DNA of 10,595 bases from an uncultured Robiginitomaculum sp. GTDB lineage: Bacteria > Pseudomonadota > Alphaproteobacteria > Caulobacterales > Maricaulaceae. A model generated the notes under the pieces. The model saw only the letters and a program-made list of their open reading frames with translations, did not search any database and was not told the DNA's origin. The stretch is from the NCBI GenBank assembly GCA_938003555.1, contig CALKXN010000267.1, forward strand, positions 1-10,595, written 5' to 3'. The translations under genes and the position numbers were made by a program. Shown here one piece after another: positions 1-7,888 of this stretch; positions within the stretch are counted from its first letter, which is position 1; every line of letters starts with the position of its first letter.

Positions 1-308
1 CCAAGGATCGACAAATCAATATGCCCGCCGCGGATCATCGCAAAGCTTGTCGCGCTATCAAAAAAGCTCGACTTTGGAAGTGTGGTGATGGTCTGCTTGC
101 CCGCATTAATCAGGTCCGCATTTTCCTCACCCTCATAAGGAAATGGCCCCATACCCAGCATGCCGTTTTCGCTTTGCAGCGTCACATCCACGCCGTCCGG
201 TATGTGGTTGGCCACAAGCGTCGGAATACCAATGCCCAGATTAACATAGTAACCGTCTTGCAACTCCTGCGCCGCCCGCGCCGCCATTTGATCTCGTGTC
301 CAAGCCAT
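1..308 (-). CDS. scoB: 3-oxoacid (succinyl-CoA:acetoacetate) CoA-transferase subunit B, 3' end cut by the window edge
   Basis: This is the beta subunit of a class I CoA-transferase, which moves CoA from succinyl-CoA to acetoacetate or a related 3-oxoacid in the cytoplasm. Only the first 102 residues of a protein usually near 210-220 are inside the window. The reading frame opens with [16 protein letters not shown] and carries the family signature [14 protein letters not shown] (about residues 24-37). It then has the SENG motif, whose glutamate (E47) is the expected catalytic residue that forms the enzyme-CoA thioester. [26 protein letters not shown] sequence follows up to the edge. The ATG (308-306) shares its A with the TAA stop of the upstream kptA (TAATG), so translation is probably coupled. 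The partner subunit scoA lies in the same operon but is not adjacent, because kptA sits between them. Family assignment is secure; the exact 3-oxoacid substrate is inferred. Confidence 0.93.
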   Translation of the reverse strand, partial: MAWTRDQMAARAAQELQDGYYVNLGIGIPTLVANHIPDGVDVTLQSENGMLGMGPFPYEGEENADLINAGKQTITTLPKSSFFDSATSFAMIRGGHIDLSIL

Positions 309-844
309 TAGATATGCTCCCATTGGATAAATTCGGTTGGCACTGCGTCAGTAAGCCATACGCCGTTGTCAGCGCAGTAAAAGAGGTGACCCTGTTTAGC
401 CATCTCACCAGACATAATGTTTAAAATGACGGGCTTACCGTGGCGCTGCCCGACTTTTGTCGCAGTTTCTATGTCGCTGCTAAGATGAACATGTTGACGC
501 TTCATAGATTTTAACCCGGTTGGTTTGATGGCATCTATGAAGCGCGTTGCTGTGCCGTGATATAATAAGGACGGCGGCGCAACGGGTTTTAAATCGCTTT
601 TGATTTTTACGGAATGGCCTTGCGCTGCTCTTATTCTTGCGCCGTCATCGGAGAGCGTAAATCGTTTTTTCTCATTGCTGTCGACAATCGTTTGTAGCCG
701 CTCGCGTCCAAAGCCTCTGTTCATTTTTTTTAGACCTGCCAAAAGATCATCCACCCTAACCCAGCCGCCATCACCCAAAGTCAGTCCCGCTTTTTCGGGC
801 GCATGGCGTAATATCAAGCTCAGGAGCTTGCTGTCCTTAGTCAT
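308..844 (-). CDS. kptA: RNA 2'-phosphotransferase, Tpt1/KptA family
   Basis: KptA/Tpt1 enzymes remove an internal RNA 2'-phosphate by transferring it to NAD+, releasing nicotinamide and ADP-ribose 1'',2''-cyclic phosphate. In fungi this finishes tRNA splicing; the bacterial substrate is not established. The 178-residue protein has the usual family length and both lobes. The N-terminal lobe has [11 protein letters not shown] with R13-H14, [10 protein letters not shown] (26-35), KKRFTL with R61, and IRAAQGHS (71-78). The C-terminal ADP-ribosyltransferase-like lobe has LYHGT (94-98), [13 protein letters not shown] (110-122) and GQRHG (132-136). The Arg-His-Arg-Arg catalytic set therefore looks intact, with R134 the probable fourth member. 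I chose the ATG at 844 because homology begins there; a TTG at 895 would add 17 unrelated residues and overlap scoA. No clear Shine-Dalgarno precedes it. It lies 22 bases after scoA and overlaps scoB by one base, so it is cotranscribed between the two CoA-transferase subunits, which is unusual. Confidence 0.93.
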   Translation of the reverse strand: MTKDSKLLSLILRHAPEKAGLTLGDGGWVRVDDLLAGLKKMNRGFGRERLQTIVDSNEKKRFTLSDDGARIRAAQGHSVKIKSDLKPVAPPSLLYHGTATRFIDAIKPTGLKSMKRQHVHLSSDIETATKVGQRHGKPVILNIMSGEMAKQGHLFYCADNGVWLTDAVPTEFIQWEHI

Positions 845-866
845 GGATTTAGAGGGTGGGTTCAAT

Positions 867-1562
867 TTAGCGCTCCCGAACCGTGCGGTTCTCAATGCGT
901 TTTTCGCATTTCGCTTCTATGATGCGCTGCACAAATATGCCGGGCGTGTGGATGTGGTTTGGATCAAGGCTTCCGACGGGCACGATTTCGTCGACTTCAA
1001 CGACAGTGACTTTACCCGCCGTGGCCATGGGGGCGTTGAAATTACGGGCGGTGGAGTTAAAAATCAAATTGCCCTGCGCGTCGCCTTTCCACGCTTTGAT
1101 GATGGAGAGATCGGCTTTCAAGCCCGTTTCCATGATGTACTCTTCGCCGTCAAATTTGCGCGTGGGCTTGCCTTCGGCGATGACTGTGCCCACGCCGGTT
1201 TTGACGTAAAATCCCGGGATGCCGGCCCCGCCCGCGCGGATGCGCTCAGCTAGCGTGCCTTGGGGATTAAATTCGAGCTCTAATTCTCCGCCTAAAAATT
1301 GGCGTTCAAATTCTTTGTTCTCGCCGACATAAGAGCTGATCATTTTTTTGATCTGCCGCGTCTCGAGCAGTTGCCCAAGGCCGAACCCGTCAACGCCGGC
1401 ATTGTTGGAAATGCAGGTGATGTCTTTGACAGCCGTGTCACGCAGCGCCGCGATCAAGTTCTCGGCGATGCCGCACAGGCCAAAGCCGCCGCTCATTACG
1501 GTCATGCCATCAAAGGTCAGCCCCGATAGCGCGTCGGCGGCGTTTTCATATATTTTACTCAA
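867..1562 (-). CDS. scoA: 3-oxoacid (succinyl-CoA:acetoacetate) CoA-transferase subunit A
   Basis: This is the alpha subunit of the ketone-body CoA-transferase, acting with ScoB as a cytoplasmic heteromeric enzyme that feeds acetoacetate-type acids into acetyl-CoA metabolism. From the chosen start it is 231 residues, the normal family size. Visible signatures are [21 protein letters not shown] near the N-terminus (glycine-rich loop with the oxyanion-hole segment), [48 protein letters not shown] and a C-terminal [18 protein letters not shown] chose the TTG at 1562 ([12 protein letters not shown]) because family members start exactly here and AGAAGGA lies 7 bases upstream. The in-frame extension up to 1610 has no homology to the family. 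Usually scoB follows directly; here kptA intervenes. It is transcribed away from acs, so both acyl-CoA-forming units share one divergent control region. Confidence 0.95.
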   Translation of the reverse strand: MSKIYENAADALSGLTFDGMTVMSGGFGLCGIAENLIAALRDTAVKDITCISNNAGVDGFGLGQLLETRQIKKMISSYVGENKEFERQFLGGELELEFNPQGTLAERIRAGGAGIPGFYVKTGVGTVIAEGKPTRKFDGEEYIMETGLKADLSIIKAWKGDAQGNLIFNSTARNFNAPMATAGKVTVVEVDEIVPVGSLDPNHIHTPGIFVQRIIEAKCEKRIENRTVRER

Positions 1563-1569
1563 GGTCTTA

Positions 1570-1576
1570 TCCTTCT
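1570..1576 (-). promoter_or_regulatory. Ribosome binding site that fixes the TTG start of scoA
   Basis: On the minus strand the sequence reads AGAAGGA, then 7 bases, then TTG. This strong Shine-Dalgarno at standard spacing decides in favour of the unusual TTG initiation codon at 1562 over the upstream extension. Confidence 0.8.
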
Positions 1577-1691
1577 CATTTGCGAGCAGGGTATCAGAGC
1601 GCGCGGGCAAAACAATTCCCGGTTTGATAAAAAAACAAAAGGATTATGGACGCTACGGCGCTGCCTGCTTATGGATAGGGAAATTCATGCC

Positions 1692-1696
1692 GGAGG
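1692..1696 (+). promoter_or_regulatory. Ribosome binding site of acs
   Basis: GGAGG is followed by 5 bases and the ATG at 1702. It favours this ATG over the in-frame ATG at 1687, which lies in front of the Shine-Dalgarno, and over the long open frame that continues further upstream across scoA. Confidence 0.75.
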
Positions 1697-1701
1697 CGTC
1701 T

Positions 1702-3663
1702 ATGACTGATACTCACAATAATATTTATCCTGTCCCAACCGCATTTGCGAAAACCGCGAATCTTACGCCTGCGGCATATGACAGTATGTATGCCGCATCC
1801 ATTGCAGACCCGGAAAGCTTTTGGGGCGAACACGGACAGCGCATTGCGTGGCAAAAGCCTTATACCAAGGTCAAAAATGTCAGCTGGGACAAAGATGATC
1901 TTTATGTGCGCTGGTATGAAGACGGCGTTTTGAATGTCACCGAGAGCTGCCTTGATCGCCACCTTGAAAAAAATGCAGACAAAGCGGCCATCATCTGGGA
2001 AGGGGATGACCCGACCGATGATGTGACGCTGACCTATCGCGACTTGCACGAATCCGTCTGCCGCTTTGCCAATGTCCTAAAAGCGCGCGGCGTGAAAAAG
2101 GGTGACCGTGTCACCATCTATATGCCGATGATTATTGAAGCCGGCGTAGCCATGCTGGCCTGCGCGCGCATTGGCGCGGTGCATAGCGTCGTCTTTGGCG
2201 GCTTCTCGCCCGAAGCTTTGTCGGGACGCATCATTGATTGCGACAGCACATGCGTGATTACCGCCGATGAAGGCGTGCGCGGCGGGCGGACCATCCCGCT
2301 CAAAGCCAATTGCGACGCGGCCTGCGAGATCGCAAAAGCCGCTGGCGTGACAGTCAAAACAGTTGTGACGGTTCTGCGCACGGGCGATTATGATAATATG
2401 GTGTCTGGCCGCGATATTTGGCTGCATGAGGCGCTTGATGACGTCTCTGATGATTGCCCCGCAGAGCCCATGAACGCCGAAGACCCGCTCTTTATTCTTT
2501 ATACCTCCGGCTCGACGGGAAAGCCCAAAGGCGTGATGCATACATGCGGGGGATATTTGGTGTGGGCGGCCATGACCCATGACTATGTGTTCGATCTGAA
2601 AGACGATGACGTCTATTGGTGTAGCGCCGATGTCGGATGGGTCACGGGGCATACATATATTATTTACGGCCCGCTCGCGAACGGTGCGACGACATTGATG
2701 TTTGAAGGCGTGCCGACATATCCCGATGCCAGCCGCTTTTGGCAAGTCTGCGACAAGCACAAGGTTAGCCTGTTTTACACCGCGCCAACCGCCATCCGCG
2801 CCTTGATGCGCGAAGGGGACGGCCCTGTTAAGGCCACCGACCGCAGCAGCTTGCGGATTCTCGGCACGGTCGGGGAGCCGATAAACCCCGAAGCGTGGGA
2901 GTGGTATTTCAATGTGGTCGGCGAGGCGCGCTGCCCGATCGTCGATACATGGTGGCAAACTGAAACGGGCGGCGCGATGATTGTGCCGCTGCCCGGCGCA
3001 AGTGATATGAAACCCGGCGCAGGCAGTCATCCCTTCTTTGGGATAGAGCCCGCCTTGGTTGACGCAGGCGGCAATATTTTGACAGGCGAGGCCGAAGGCA
3101 ATCTGATTATCAAAGACAGCTGGCCTGGACAAATGCGCACGGTTTACGGCGATCATCAGCGCTTTATTGATACCTATTTTAGCGCCTATCCCGGCAATTA
3201 TTTCACGGGTGATGGATGCAAGCGCGACGCGGATGGATTTTACTGGATTACGGGCCGCGTAGATGATGTCATCAATGTGTCGGGTCACCGCATGGGCACC
3301 GCCGAAGTCGAAAGCGCGCTCGTCTCTCATCCGTCCGTCGCCGAGGCCGCCGTCGTTGGCTATCCGCACGATATTAAAGGGCAGGGCATCTATGCCTATG
3401 TCACCTGCAGCGCAGGAGTTGAGGTGAGTGATGATTTACGCGCTGATTTAGTGCGGCATGTGCGCAAAGAAATCGGCCCCATCGCCAGCCCTGATTTAAT
3501 CCAATTCGCGCCGGGGCTTCCCAAAACCCGAAGCGGTAAAATCATGCGCCGCATCCTGCGCAAGATCGCCGAGGACAGCTTTGATAATCTGGGCGACACA
3601 AGCACGCTCGCTGATCCATCTGTCGTGGATGATTTAATTGATAAGCGTATGAATAGGGGGTAG
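1702..3663 (+). CDS. acs: Acetyl-coenzyme A synthetase (AMP-forming)
   Basis: Acs activates acetate with ATP to acetyl-AMP and then to acetyl-CoA in the cytoplasm, allowing acetate assimilation. The protein is 653 residues from the chosen start, matching the family (about 650). It has the adenylate-forming signature [11 protein letters not shown] at 267-277, a [11 protein letters not shown] segment of the CoA-binding type, and [21 protein letters not shown]. It also has [10 protein letters not shown] (415-424), whose tryptophans line the small acetate pocket. The hinge/A8 region is [15 protein letters not shown] (516-530), and the C-terminal [11 protein letters not shown] has the catalytic lysine K613. 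That lysine is the site of reversible acetylation in well-studied Acs enzymes, so post-translational control by a Pat/CobB-type pair is likely but not shown here. Open frame continues upstream to 1348 but is antisense to scoA and lacks homology. mgtE follows after 9 bases. Confidence 0.97.
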   Translation: MTDTHNNIYPVPTAFAKTANLTPAAYDSMYAASIADPESFWGEHGQRIAWQKPYTKVKNVSWDKDDLYVRWYEDGVLNVTESCLDRHLEKNADKAAIIWEGDDPTDDVTLTYRDLHESVCRFANVLKARGVKKGDRVTIYMPMIIEAGVAMLACARIGAVHSVVFGGFSPEALSGRIIDCDSTCVITADEGVRGGRTIPLKANCDAACEIAKAAGVTVKTVVTVLRTGDYDNMVSGRDIWLHEALDDVSDDCPAEPMNAEDPLFILYTSGSTGKPKGVMHTCGGYLVWAAMTHDYVFDLKDDDVYWCSADVGWVTGHTYIIYGPLANGATTLMFEGVPTYPDASRFWQVCDKHKVSLFYTAPTAIRALMREGDGPVKATDRSSLRILGTVGEPINPEAWEWYFNVVGEARCPIVDTWWQTETGGAMIVPLPGASDMKPGAGSHPFFGIEPALVDAGGNILTGEAEGNLIIKDSWPGQMRTVYGDHQRFIDTYFSAYPGNYFTGDGCKRDADGFYWITGRVDDVINVSGHRMGTAEVESALVSHPSVAEAAVVGYPHDIKGQGIYAYVTCSAGVEVSDDLRADLVRHVRKEIGPIASPDLIQFAPGLPKTRSGKIMRRILRKIAEDSFDNLGDTSTLADPSVVDDLIDKRMNRG

Positions 3664-3672
3664 GGCCCGCCC

Positions 3673-5037
3673 ATGACCGACCACCCTATTGACGAGAACG
3701 AGCCTGAAGCGAGCGGCATTGCGCAGCTGACGGACGCGCTTGTCGCGGAGGACCGCGCGGAGCTTCGTCATTTGATGGAGGATGCTCACGAGGCGGATAT
3801 TGCGGATCAGCTTGAGCAAATGAGCAGCGAGCAGCGCCGCTCTATCGTTGATCTTGTTCCCGAAGCACTCACGCCGGACATTCTGGCGGAGCTTGAAGAT
3901 GAAGTTCTTGAAGACGTGCTGCCGCGTCTCGGCGATCAGCAAATTGCCGACGCGCTATCGGAGATGGATAGTGATGACGCGACCGCCGTTGTCGAAGAGC
4001 TGCAAGATAATCGCCGCGAAGATGTTCTCTCGGCCATGTCGGATGTGGACCGTAAAGCGGTTGAAGATAGCTTTACCTATGATGAGGAAACCGCCGGCCG
4101 CGTCATGCAGCGCGAATTTGTGGCGGCGCCGGATTTTTGGACGGTCGGGCAAGTCATCGATTATATGCGCGCACAGGGCGATAATCTGCCCGAGCTGTTT
4201 TTCAATATTTACGTGATTGATGCGCGCCATCACCCGACAGGATATGTCCCCATCAGCCAGATTATGCGTAATCCGCGTGATCGCAAAATTGCCGATTTAA
4301 TCGAGCCTGTTCTTGTCACGATTCCGCAGAATATGGATCAAGAAGATATCGCCTATCAGTTCTCAAAATATCACTTAATTTCTGCGCCAGTTATTGATGT
4401 TGATAACCGTATTATCGGGATGATCACGGTCGATGATATCGTCAACGTCATCCAAGACGAAAACACCGAAGATATGCTCGCACTGGCGGGGGTAAGCGAT
4501 GCCGGCCTAACTGATACGGCGATGAGCACGGTGAAATCGCGCGCCCCGTGGTTATTTATCAATTTACTGACGGCAATACTGGCCAGCTTTGTTATCGCGA
4601 TGTTCCAAGAGCAGATCGGCACGATTGTCGCGCTCGCTATATTGATGCCGATTGTGGCGTCTATGGGCGGGAATGCGGGCACGCAGGCTTTGGCTGTGGC
4701 CGTGCGGGGGCTCGCTGAGCGTGATTTGACCCGCGCCAATGCTGTGCGCGCTGTGCGCCGTGAGCTGCTTGCGGCTGTCTTTATCGGCTTGATTTTTGCC
4801 GTGATTTTAGCGGGGATTACCTATGTGTGGTTTGATATTCCAAAATTGCCGAGCGTGATTTTTATCGCCATGATCGTGAACCACATCTGCGCGGGCCTTG
4901 CGGGTATTTTGGTGCCGCTTGGCCTGAAACGCGCAGGGGCTGATCCGGCCGTCGCCAGCTCTGTTTTTGTGACCACTGTGACGGATGTTATCGGCTTTTT
5001 TGCCTTTCTAGGCACAGCGGCGCTGCTCCTTTTCTAG
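3673..5037 (+). CDS. mgtE: Magnesium transporter/channel MgtE
   Basis: MgtE is an inner-membrane, Mg2+-gated channel for Mg2+ uptake that works as a dimer. The 454 residues show the full family order. First is an acidic helical N-domain (about 14-140, rich in Asp/Glu). A CBS pair follows (about 145-205 and 209-265, with APVIDVDNRIIGMITVDDIV in the second). The pore has five predicted helices at about 292-311, 316-345, 365-387, 395-416 and 427-454. The second helix carries the signature MPIVASMGGNAGTQ (325-338). The last has VTTVTD with D438, the position of the ion-coordinating aspartate of the pore. DPA at 424-426 is also conserved. It starts 9 bases after acs without a strong Shine-Dalgarno, which suggests cotranscription and leaves no room for a Mg2+-sensing leader riboswitch. 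Gating by cytosolic Mg2+ is known for the family; a link to Acs, which needs Mg-ATP, is only a thought. Confidence 0.95.
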   Translation: MTDHPIDENEPEASGIAQLTDALVAEDRAELRHLMEDAHEADIADQLEQMSSEQRRSIVDLVPEALTPDILAELEDEVLEDVLPRLGDQQIADALSEMDSDDATAVVEELQDNRREDVLSAMSDVDRKAVEDSFTYDEETAGRVMQREFVAAPDFWTVGQVIDYMRAQGDNLPELFFNIYVIDARHHPTGYVPISQIMRNPRDRKIADLIEPVLVTIPQNMDQEDIAYQFSKYHLISAPVIDVDNRIIGMITVDDIVNVIQDENTEDMLALAGVSDAGLTDTAMSTVKSRAPWLFINLLTAILASFVIAMFQEQIGTIVALAILMPIVASMGGNAGTQALAVAVRGLAERDLTRANAVRAVRRELLAAVFIGLIFAVILAGITYVWFDIPKLPSVIFIAMIVNHICAGLAGILVPLGLKRAGADPAVASSVFVTTVTDVIGFFAFLGTAALLLF

Positions 5038-5141
5038 CCACAATTTCACATTAGCACAGGCATGGCCCGCGATTTGCAGATACAGGCCTGAAGAACCGCG
5101 ATGGGCGGTATATGTACTAATTTGGAACGGCGGCCCGCTCT

Positions 5142-6383
5142 ATGAGCCATAATTTTGAGATATCCGAACTCGGTTTTCGCTTGATCAAGGCCTATGAAGG
5201 CTATCGCCCTGAACCTGCGGTTCTGGTCACAGGTCAAACCGTTATCGGATATGGCCATATCGTAACCGATGATAGCTTGCCTTTTATTGGCAAAACCAAA
5301 GCCGAAGGCCTATTGCGCGAAGATTTGAAACCCGTCGAGGACATGGTCAATTCGGCCATTCACGCGCCGATGACGCAAAGCCAATTTGACGCGCTGTGCT
5401 CGCTCGCCTTTAACATTGGACAGGATGCTTTTCGCGGTAGCCATGTGCGCCACGCGATAAATAATGGGCGTATTTTGGACGCCGCCAGCGCCTTTGATGA
5501 ATGGCGCAAAGCCGATATTGACGGTAAAGTCTATGTTGTTGACGCCTTGATGCGCCGCCGCACCGCTGAAAAAGCGCTGTTTTTGAAAGCGCATAACAGC
5601 CCCGTCACGGCGGGACGCGATGAGATTGTGACGCAAAGCGATGACAGCTTTGAGCCTGTGTCTGATGACGCAGATATGTTTGACCCTGAAATTGGCATTG
5701 TCGATCAAGCGCCCTATGCTAAAAAACCGGCACAGTTTCGCCGCCGCGAAGATGGCCCGTCAGGCATTTTAACCTTATCCGAAGTTGATACGCTAGAGGA
5801 TATGGGCGCAGATGACACGCCATCGCGCGGCGTGGATGCGCCTTCTAATGATCTAGTGCCTGACACGTCCCCTTTCATTGATGACAGTGACATTGTTGCC
5901 TATTCTGATGAAGATATGGAAGTGCCTGATTTTCGAACCTTTGGAGATCAAGATAAACCTAAGACGTCTCCAATTGCCCTTGCTGCGGCTGAGGTGGGAG
6001 ACCGTCTGGACAGACTTATTGAAGATACGCGCGATTCAGATGCGAACGCTCCGACCGTTGACGACGAGGATACGCTGACACTTGATGACGTTATTGAGAC
6101 GCAAAAGACTCCGGATGAGAATAGCGCAGATCAATATCTAAGTCCGTCTAAAGTTGATAGGGCGATGACGCATCAAAACCGCGAAAATAAGGGTGTATAT
6201 TCTGCCTTTATGGTGGCGGGGGGCTGCTTGCTCGGCGGGGGGCTTATGGCGCAAACCCTTGGTGGGATTGGCCGAAGCAGCTGGCTTGCTTTTGCTGTGC
6301 CGGTCTCGATAATTTTAGGCGCAACCTTACTTCTTGGATCAGCATATTATCTGGCCCGGAGCTATATGCGCGGCGCAGATTAA
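5142..6383 (+). CDS. Membrane-anchored GH24 (phage-type) lysozyme-like protein with acidic linker and C-terminal membrane hairpin
   Basis: Residues 1-150 resemble phage-type muramidases of glycoside hydrolase family 24, which cut the glycan strands of peptidoglycan. They include KAYEGYRPEP with the general-acid position E19, VIGYGH (34-39), MTQSQFDALCSLAFNIG and an RRRTAEKALFL segment. By eye, the Asp and Thr that complete the usual E-D-T triad fall on L28 and V34, so activity is uncertain; T30, T33 or E24 might substitute. There is no signal peptide. Residues about 155-345 are low-complexity and very acidic (many Asp/Glu, few hydrophobic runs). Two predicted membrane helices follow (about 353-372 and 381-404) with a short loop and an RSYMRGAD tail. 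This is much longer than the roughly 150-180 residues of a simple GH24 enzyme. Arginines and lysines flank both ends of the hairpin, suggesting N-in/C-in topology. The gene is separated from mgtE by 104 bases in which I see no clear promoter or terminator, and no phage genes surround it. Confidence 0.8.
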   Translation: MSHNFEISELGFRLIKAYEGYRPEPAVLVTGQTVIGYGHIVTDDSLPFIGKTKAEGLLREDLKPVEDMVNSAIHAPMTQSQFDALCSLAFNIGQDAFRGSHVRHAINNGRILDAASAFDEWRKADIDGKVYVVDALMRRRTAEKALFLKAHNSPVTAGRDEIVTQSDDSFEPVSDDADMFDPEIGIVDQAPYAKKPAQFRRREDGPSGILTLSEVDTLEDMGADDTPSRGVDAPSNDLVPDTSPFIDDSDIVAYSDEDMEVPDFRTFGDQDKPKTSPIALAAAEVGDRLDRLIEDTRDSDANAPTVDDEDTLTLDDVIETQKTPDENSADQYLSPSKVDRAMTHQNRENKGVYSAFMVAGGCLLGGGLMAQTLGGIGRSSWLAFAVPVSIILGATLLLGSAYYLARSYMRGAD

Positions 6384-6394
6384 CACAAAATTGA
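6380..6394 (+). promoter_or_regulatory. Possible CtrA-like site (TTAA-N7-TTGA) upstream of the cupin gene
   Basis: TTAA at 6380-6383 and TTGA at 6391-6394 are separated by exactly 7 bases. This resembles the alphaproteobacterial CtrA consensus TTAA-N7-TTAA with one mismatch. It starts in the stop codon region of the lysozyme-like gene and lies about 65 bases before the next ATG. Such short A/T motifs arise by chance, so this is weak. Confidence 0.22.
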
Positions 6395-6448
6395 CCATGA
6401 TTGAAAAGACCGTGGTAACGTAAAAATGCTATATCACTCTCTTATCGC

Positions 6449-6454
6449 AGGGGG
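6449..6454 (+). promoter_or_regulatory. Ribosome binding site of the cupin/JmjC-like gene
   Basis: AGGGGG is followed by 6 bases (TAAATA) and the ATG at 6461. It is a good Shine-Dalgarno at normal spacing and supports this start codon. Confidence 0.65.
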
Positions 6455-6460
6455 TAAATA

Positions 6461-7411
6461 ATGGAATCCGATCTAAAATCTCAAATCTTCCAAAATTGGA
6501 CAGATGAACATACCAATATATTTGGTAAAGACATTATGACGGTGCGCCATAACCTGGCGGATACAGGGCTATTTACAGACGAAGCCCTAGCGGACCTGCT
6601 CGATAAACACCCAACTCAAAAGGTAGATGTGTGCACAATGGGAAATGCTGACCCGCGTTTCCCGAATAAATTCATGACAGGCGATTTTCGTGATTGTGAT
6701 GGCAAAACACTCATGAATGCGGCTAAGGCTGGCGCCGTGTGGATTAATGTGCGCGAAGCGATGAATGTCCATCCGGAGTATAAAAAAGTTCTAGACAAAA
6801 TGTATGGGGCAATCGAACAGATTACGAGCAGGCCACCTTTTAATGCGCGCGGGGGCATTCTGATTAGCTCTCCTATCGCCAAAGTGCCTTATCATTGCGA
6901 CCAAACCGAAACGATTTTGTGGCATATTCGCGGGAAAAAACGCATTTATATTTATCCAACATCTGAAGAATTTATGTCGGATGAGGACTATCAAAATATC
7001 ATCACGCAAGACCGTGAAGATGATGTTCCATATTCCAAAGATATGGACGCGTCTGCGCGCGCCTTTGATCTGGCTGAAGGAGAGATGATTAGCTGGCGTT
7101 TGAACGCGCCACATCGCGTCGATAATCAATCTTTCTGTGTGTCTGTGACCACAGAATACTCCACGCGCGAGAGCGCTTTTAAAAACTCGGTGATGTTTAC
7201 AAATGCCGTTTTGAGGCAAAGGTTTGGTGTTAAATCACGTTGGTCGAGTGCATCCATGCCAGAGAAATATACGAAATCCTTAGCAGGTCATATTTTACGT
7301 AAAGTTGGTGCGTATAAAACGCCCATTGGAGAAGATATGGTGACGTTCAAGGTTGATCCACAGGCTGATGGGTATATCGCCAAAATCGATCCATTCGTGC
7401 GGAATTTTTAG
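6461..7411 (+). CDS. Cupin/JmjC-like protein, putative Fe(II)-dependent oxygenase
   Basis: The 316-residue soluble protein carries the core of the cupin-8/JmjC-like fold used by Fe(II)/2-oxoglutarate oxygenases. PYHCDQTETILWHIRGKKRIYIYP (143 onward) supplies a His-x-Asp pair, H145 and D147, and the tryptophan/arginine strand typical of the family. APHRVDN supplies the distal histidine, H218. The two strands are separated by about 70 residues, as expected, and the EGEMISWRLNAPH turn is characteristic. A metal centre H145/D147/H218 is therefore likely. The substrate cannot be told: relatives hydroxylate proteins, RNA or small molecules, and some are annotated only as cupin-like. The first 100 and last 75 residues show no motif I recognise. 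There is no signal peptide or membrane segment. Its strong Shine-Dalgarno and 77-base upstream gap suggest its own promoter. Fold call is fairly sure, enzyme activity is inference. Confidence 0.72.
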   Translation: MESDLKSQIFQNWTDEHTNIFGKDIMTVRHNLADTGLFTDEALADLLDKHPTQKVDVCTMGNADPRFPNKFMTGDFRDCDGKTLMNAAKAGAVWINVREAMNVHPEYKKVLDKMYGAIEQITSRPPFNARGGILISSPIAKVPYHCDQTETILWHIRGKKRIYIYPTSEEFMSDEDYQNIITQDREDDVPYSKDMDASARAFDLAEGEMISWRLNAPHRVDNQSFCVSVTTEYSTRESAFKNSVMFTNAVLRQRFGVKSRWSSASMPEKYTKSLAGHILRKVGAYKTPIGEDMVTFKVDPQADGYIAKIDPFVRNF

Positions 7412-7453
7412 AGCGGGCCTATCCGAATCCCTTTGCGGGCCGTATAGACATAT

Positions 7454-7888
7454 ATGGCGATGCATCTGCAAAAACTTTCTGTCGGCTCAACCGGCATAGA
7501 CAGTCTTCAAGATTGGCAAAATACGATGGTGGCGCGCCGCGCCGCGCGCGGTCTTTTGCCGTGCCATGAACATGTGACGCGTATGTTTCCAAAGCAAAAA
7601 GAGGCGCTGCTCGATGGCGGCTCGATCTATTGGGTGATCAAAGGCGTCATCCAATGCCGCAATAAAATTATCGGACTGGAAGAAACGCGAAATGGGCAGG
7701 GGCTCAAGGCATGTTCTATTTTAATGGACCCCGAGCTTATCCCCGTGCAGCCTCAACCGCGCCGCGCCTTTCAGGGGTGGCGATACCTCAAACCCGAAGA
7801 CGCGCCGCCGGATTTAACAACAATTGAAGGCGCAGAGAGTCTGCCGCCAACACTTCGCAATAAACTTGTTGAAATTGGCGCGTGGTAA
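7454..7888 (+). CDS. DUF1489 family protein
   Basis: This 144-residue protein matches the alphaproteobacterial DUF1489 family along its whole length. It opens with a MHLQKLSVG strand and contains HVTRMFPKQKEALLDGGSIYWVIKGVIQCRN (about 40-70), a MDPELIPVQPQPRRAFQGWRYLKPEDAPPDL block (about 91-121) and a short LPPTLRNKLVEIG C-terminus. The family has no experimentally assigned role known to me. The strictly kept basic and aromatic residues (QPRR, GWRYLKPED) suggest a binding surface for nucleic acid or a nucleotide, but that is speculation. Two ATG codons, at 7454 and 7460, are both possible starts; family members begin about where the second one falls, and neither has a strong Shine-Dalgarno. 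It lies 42 bases after the cupin gene and may be cotranscribed with it. Confidence 0.9.
   Translation: MAMHLQKLSVGSTGIDSLQDWQNTMVARRAARGLLPCHEHVTRMFPKQKEALLDGGSIYWVIKGVIQCRNKIIGLEETRNGQGLKACSILMDPELIPVQPQPRRAFQGWRYLKPEDAPPDLTTIEGAESLPPTLRNKLVEIGAW

Larger units (their letters stand above)
1563..1701. promoter_or_regulatory. Divergent intergenic region between scoA and acs
   Basis: The 139 bases between the scoA start (minus) and the acs start (plus) must hold the promoters of both transcription units, since the genes point away from each other. The stretch includes an A-rich run around 1627-1640. I could not identify a -35/-10 pair with acceptable spacing on either strand, nor a convincing operator palindrome, so only the position and the divergent layout support this call. 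Confidence 0.5.

Noticed and set aside
845..895. Longer kptA from a TTG at 895
   Set aside because: The added 17 residues overlap the scoA end, lack homology, and no Shine-Dalgarno precedes the TTG.
600..1253. Plus-strand open frame of 217 codons over kptA and scoA
   Set aside because: It crosses two clear minus-strand genes and shows no family resemblance.
1348..1701. In-frame open sequence extending the acs frame 118 codons upstream
   Set aside because: It runs antisense through the scoA coding region, shows no Acs homology, and a good Shine-Dalgarno sits before the ATG at 1702.
2077..3369. Open frame of about 430 codons on the minus strand opposite acs
   Set aside because: Its protein is rich in His, Arg and Ala with no recognisable domain; it is the usual antisense shadow of a codon-biased gene, and acs is unambiguous.
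5142..6383. Prophage remnant around the lysozyme-like gene
   Set aside because: No integrase, capsid, tail, holin or attachment-like repeats are visible and the flanking genes are housekeeping.
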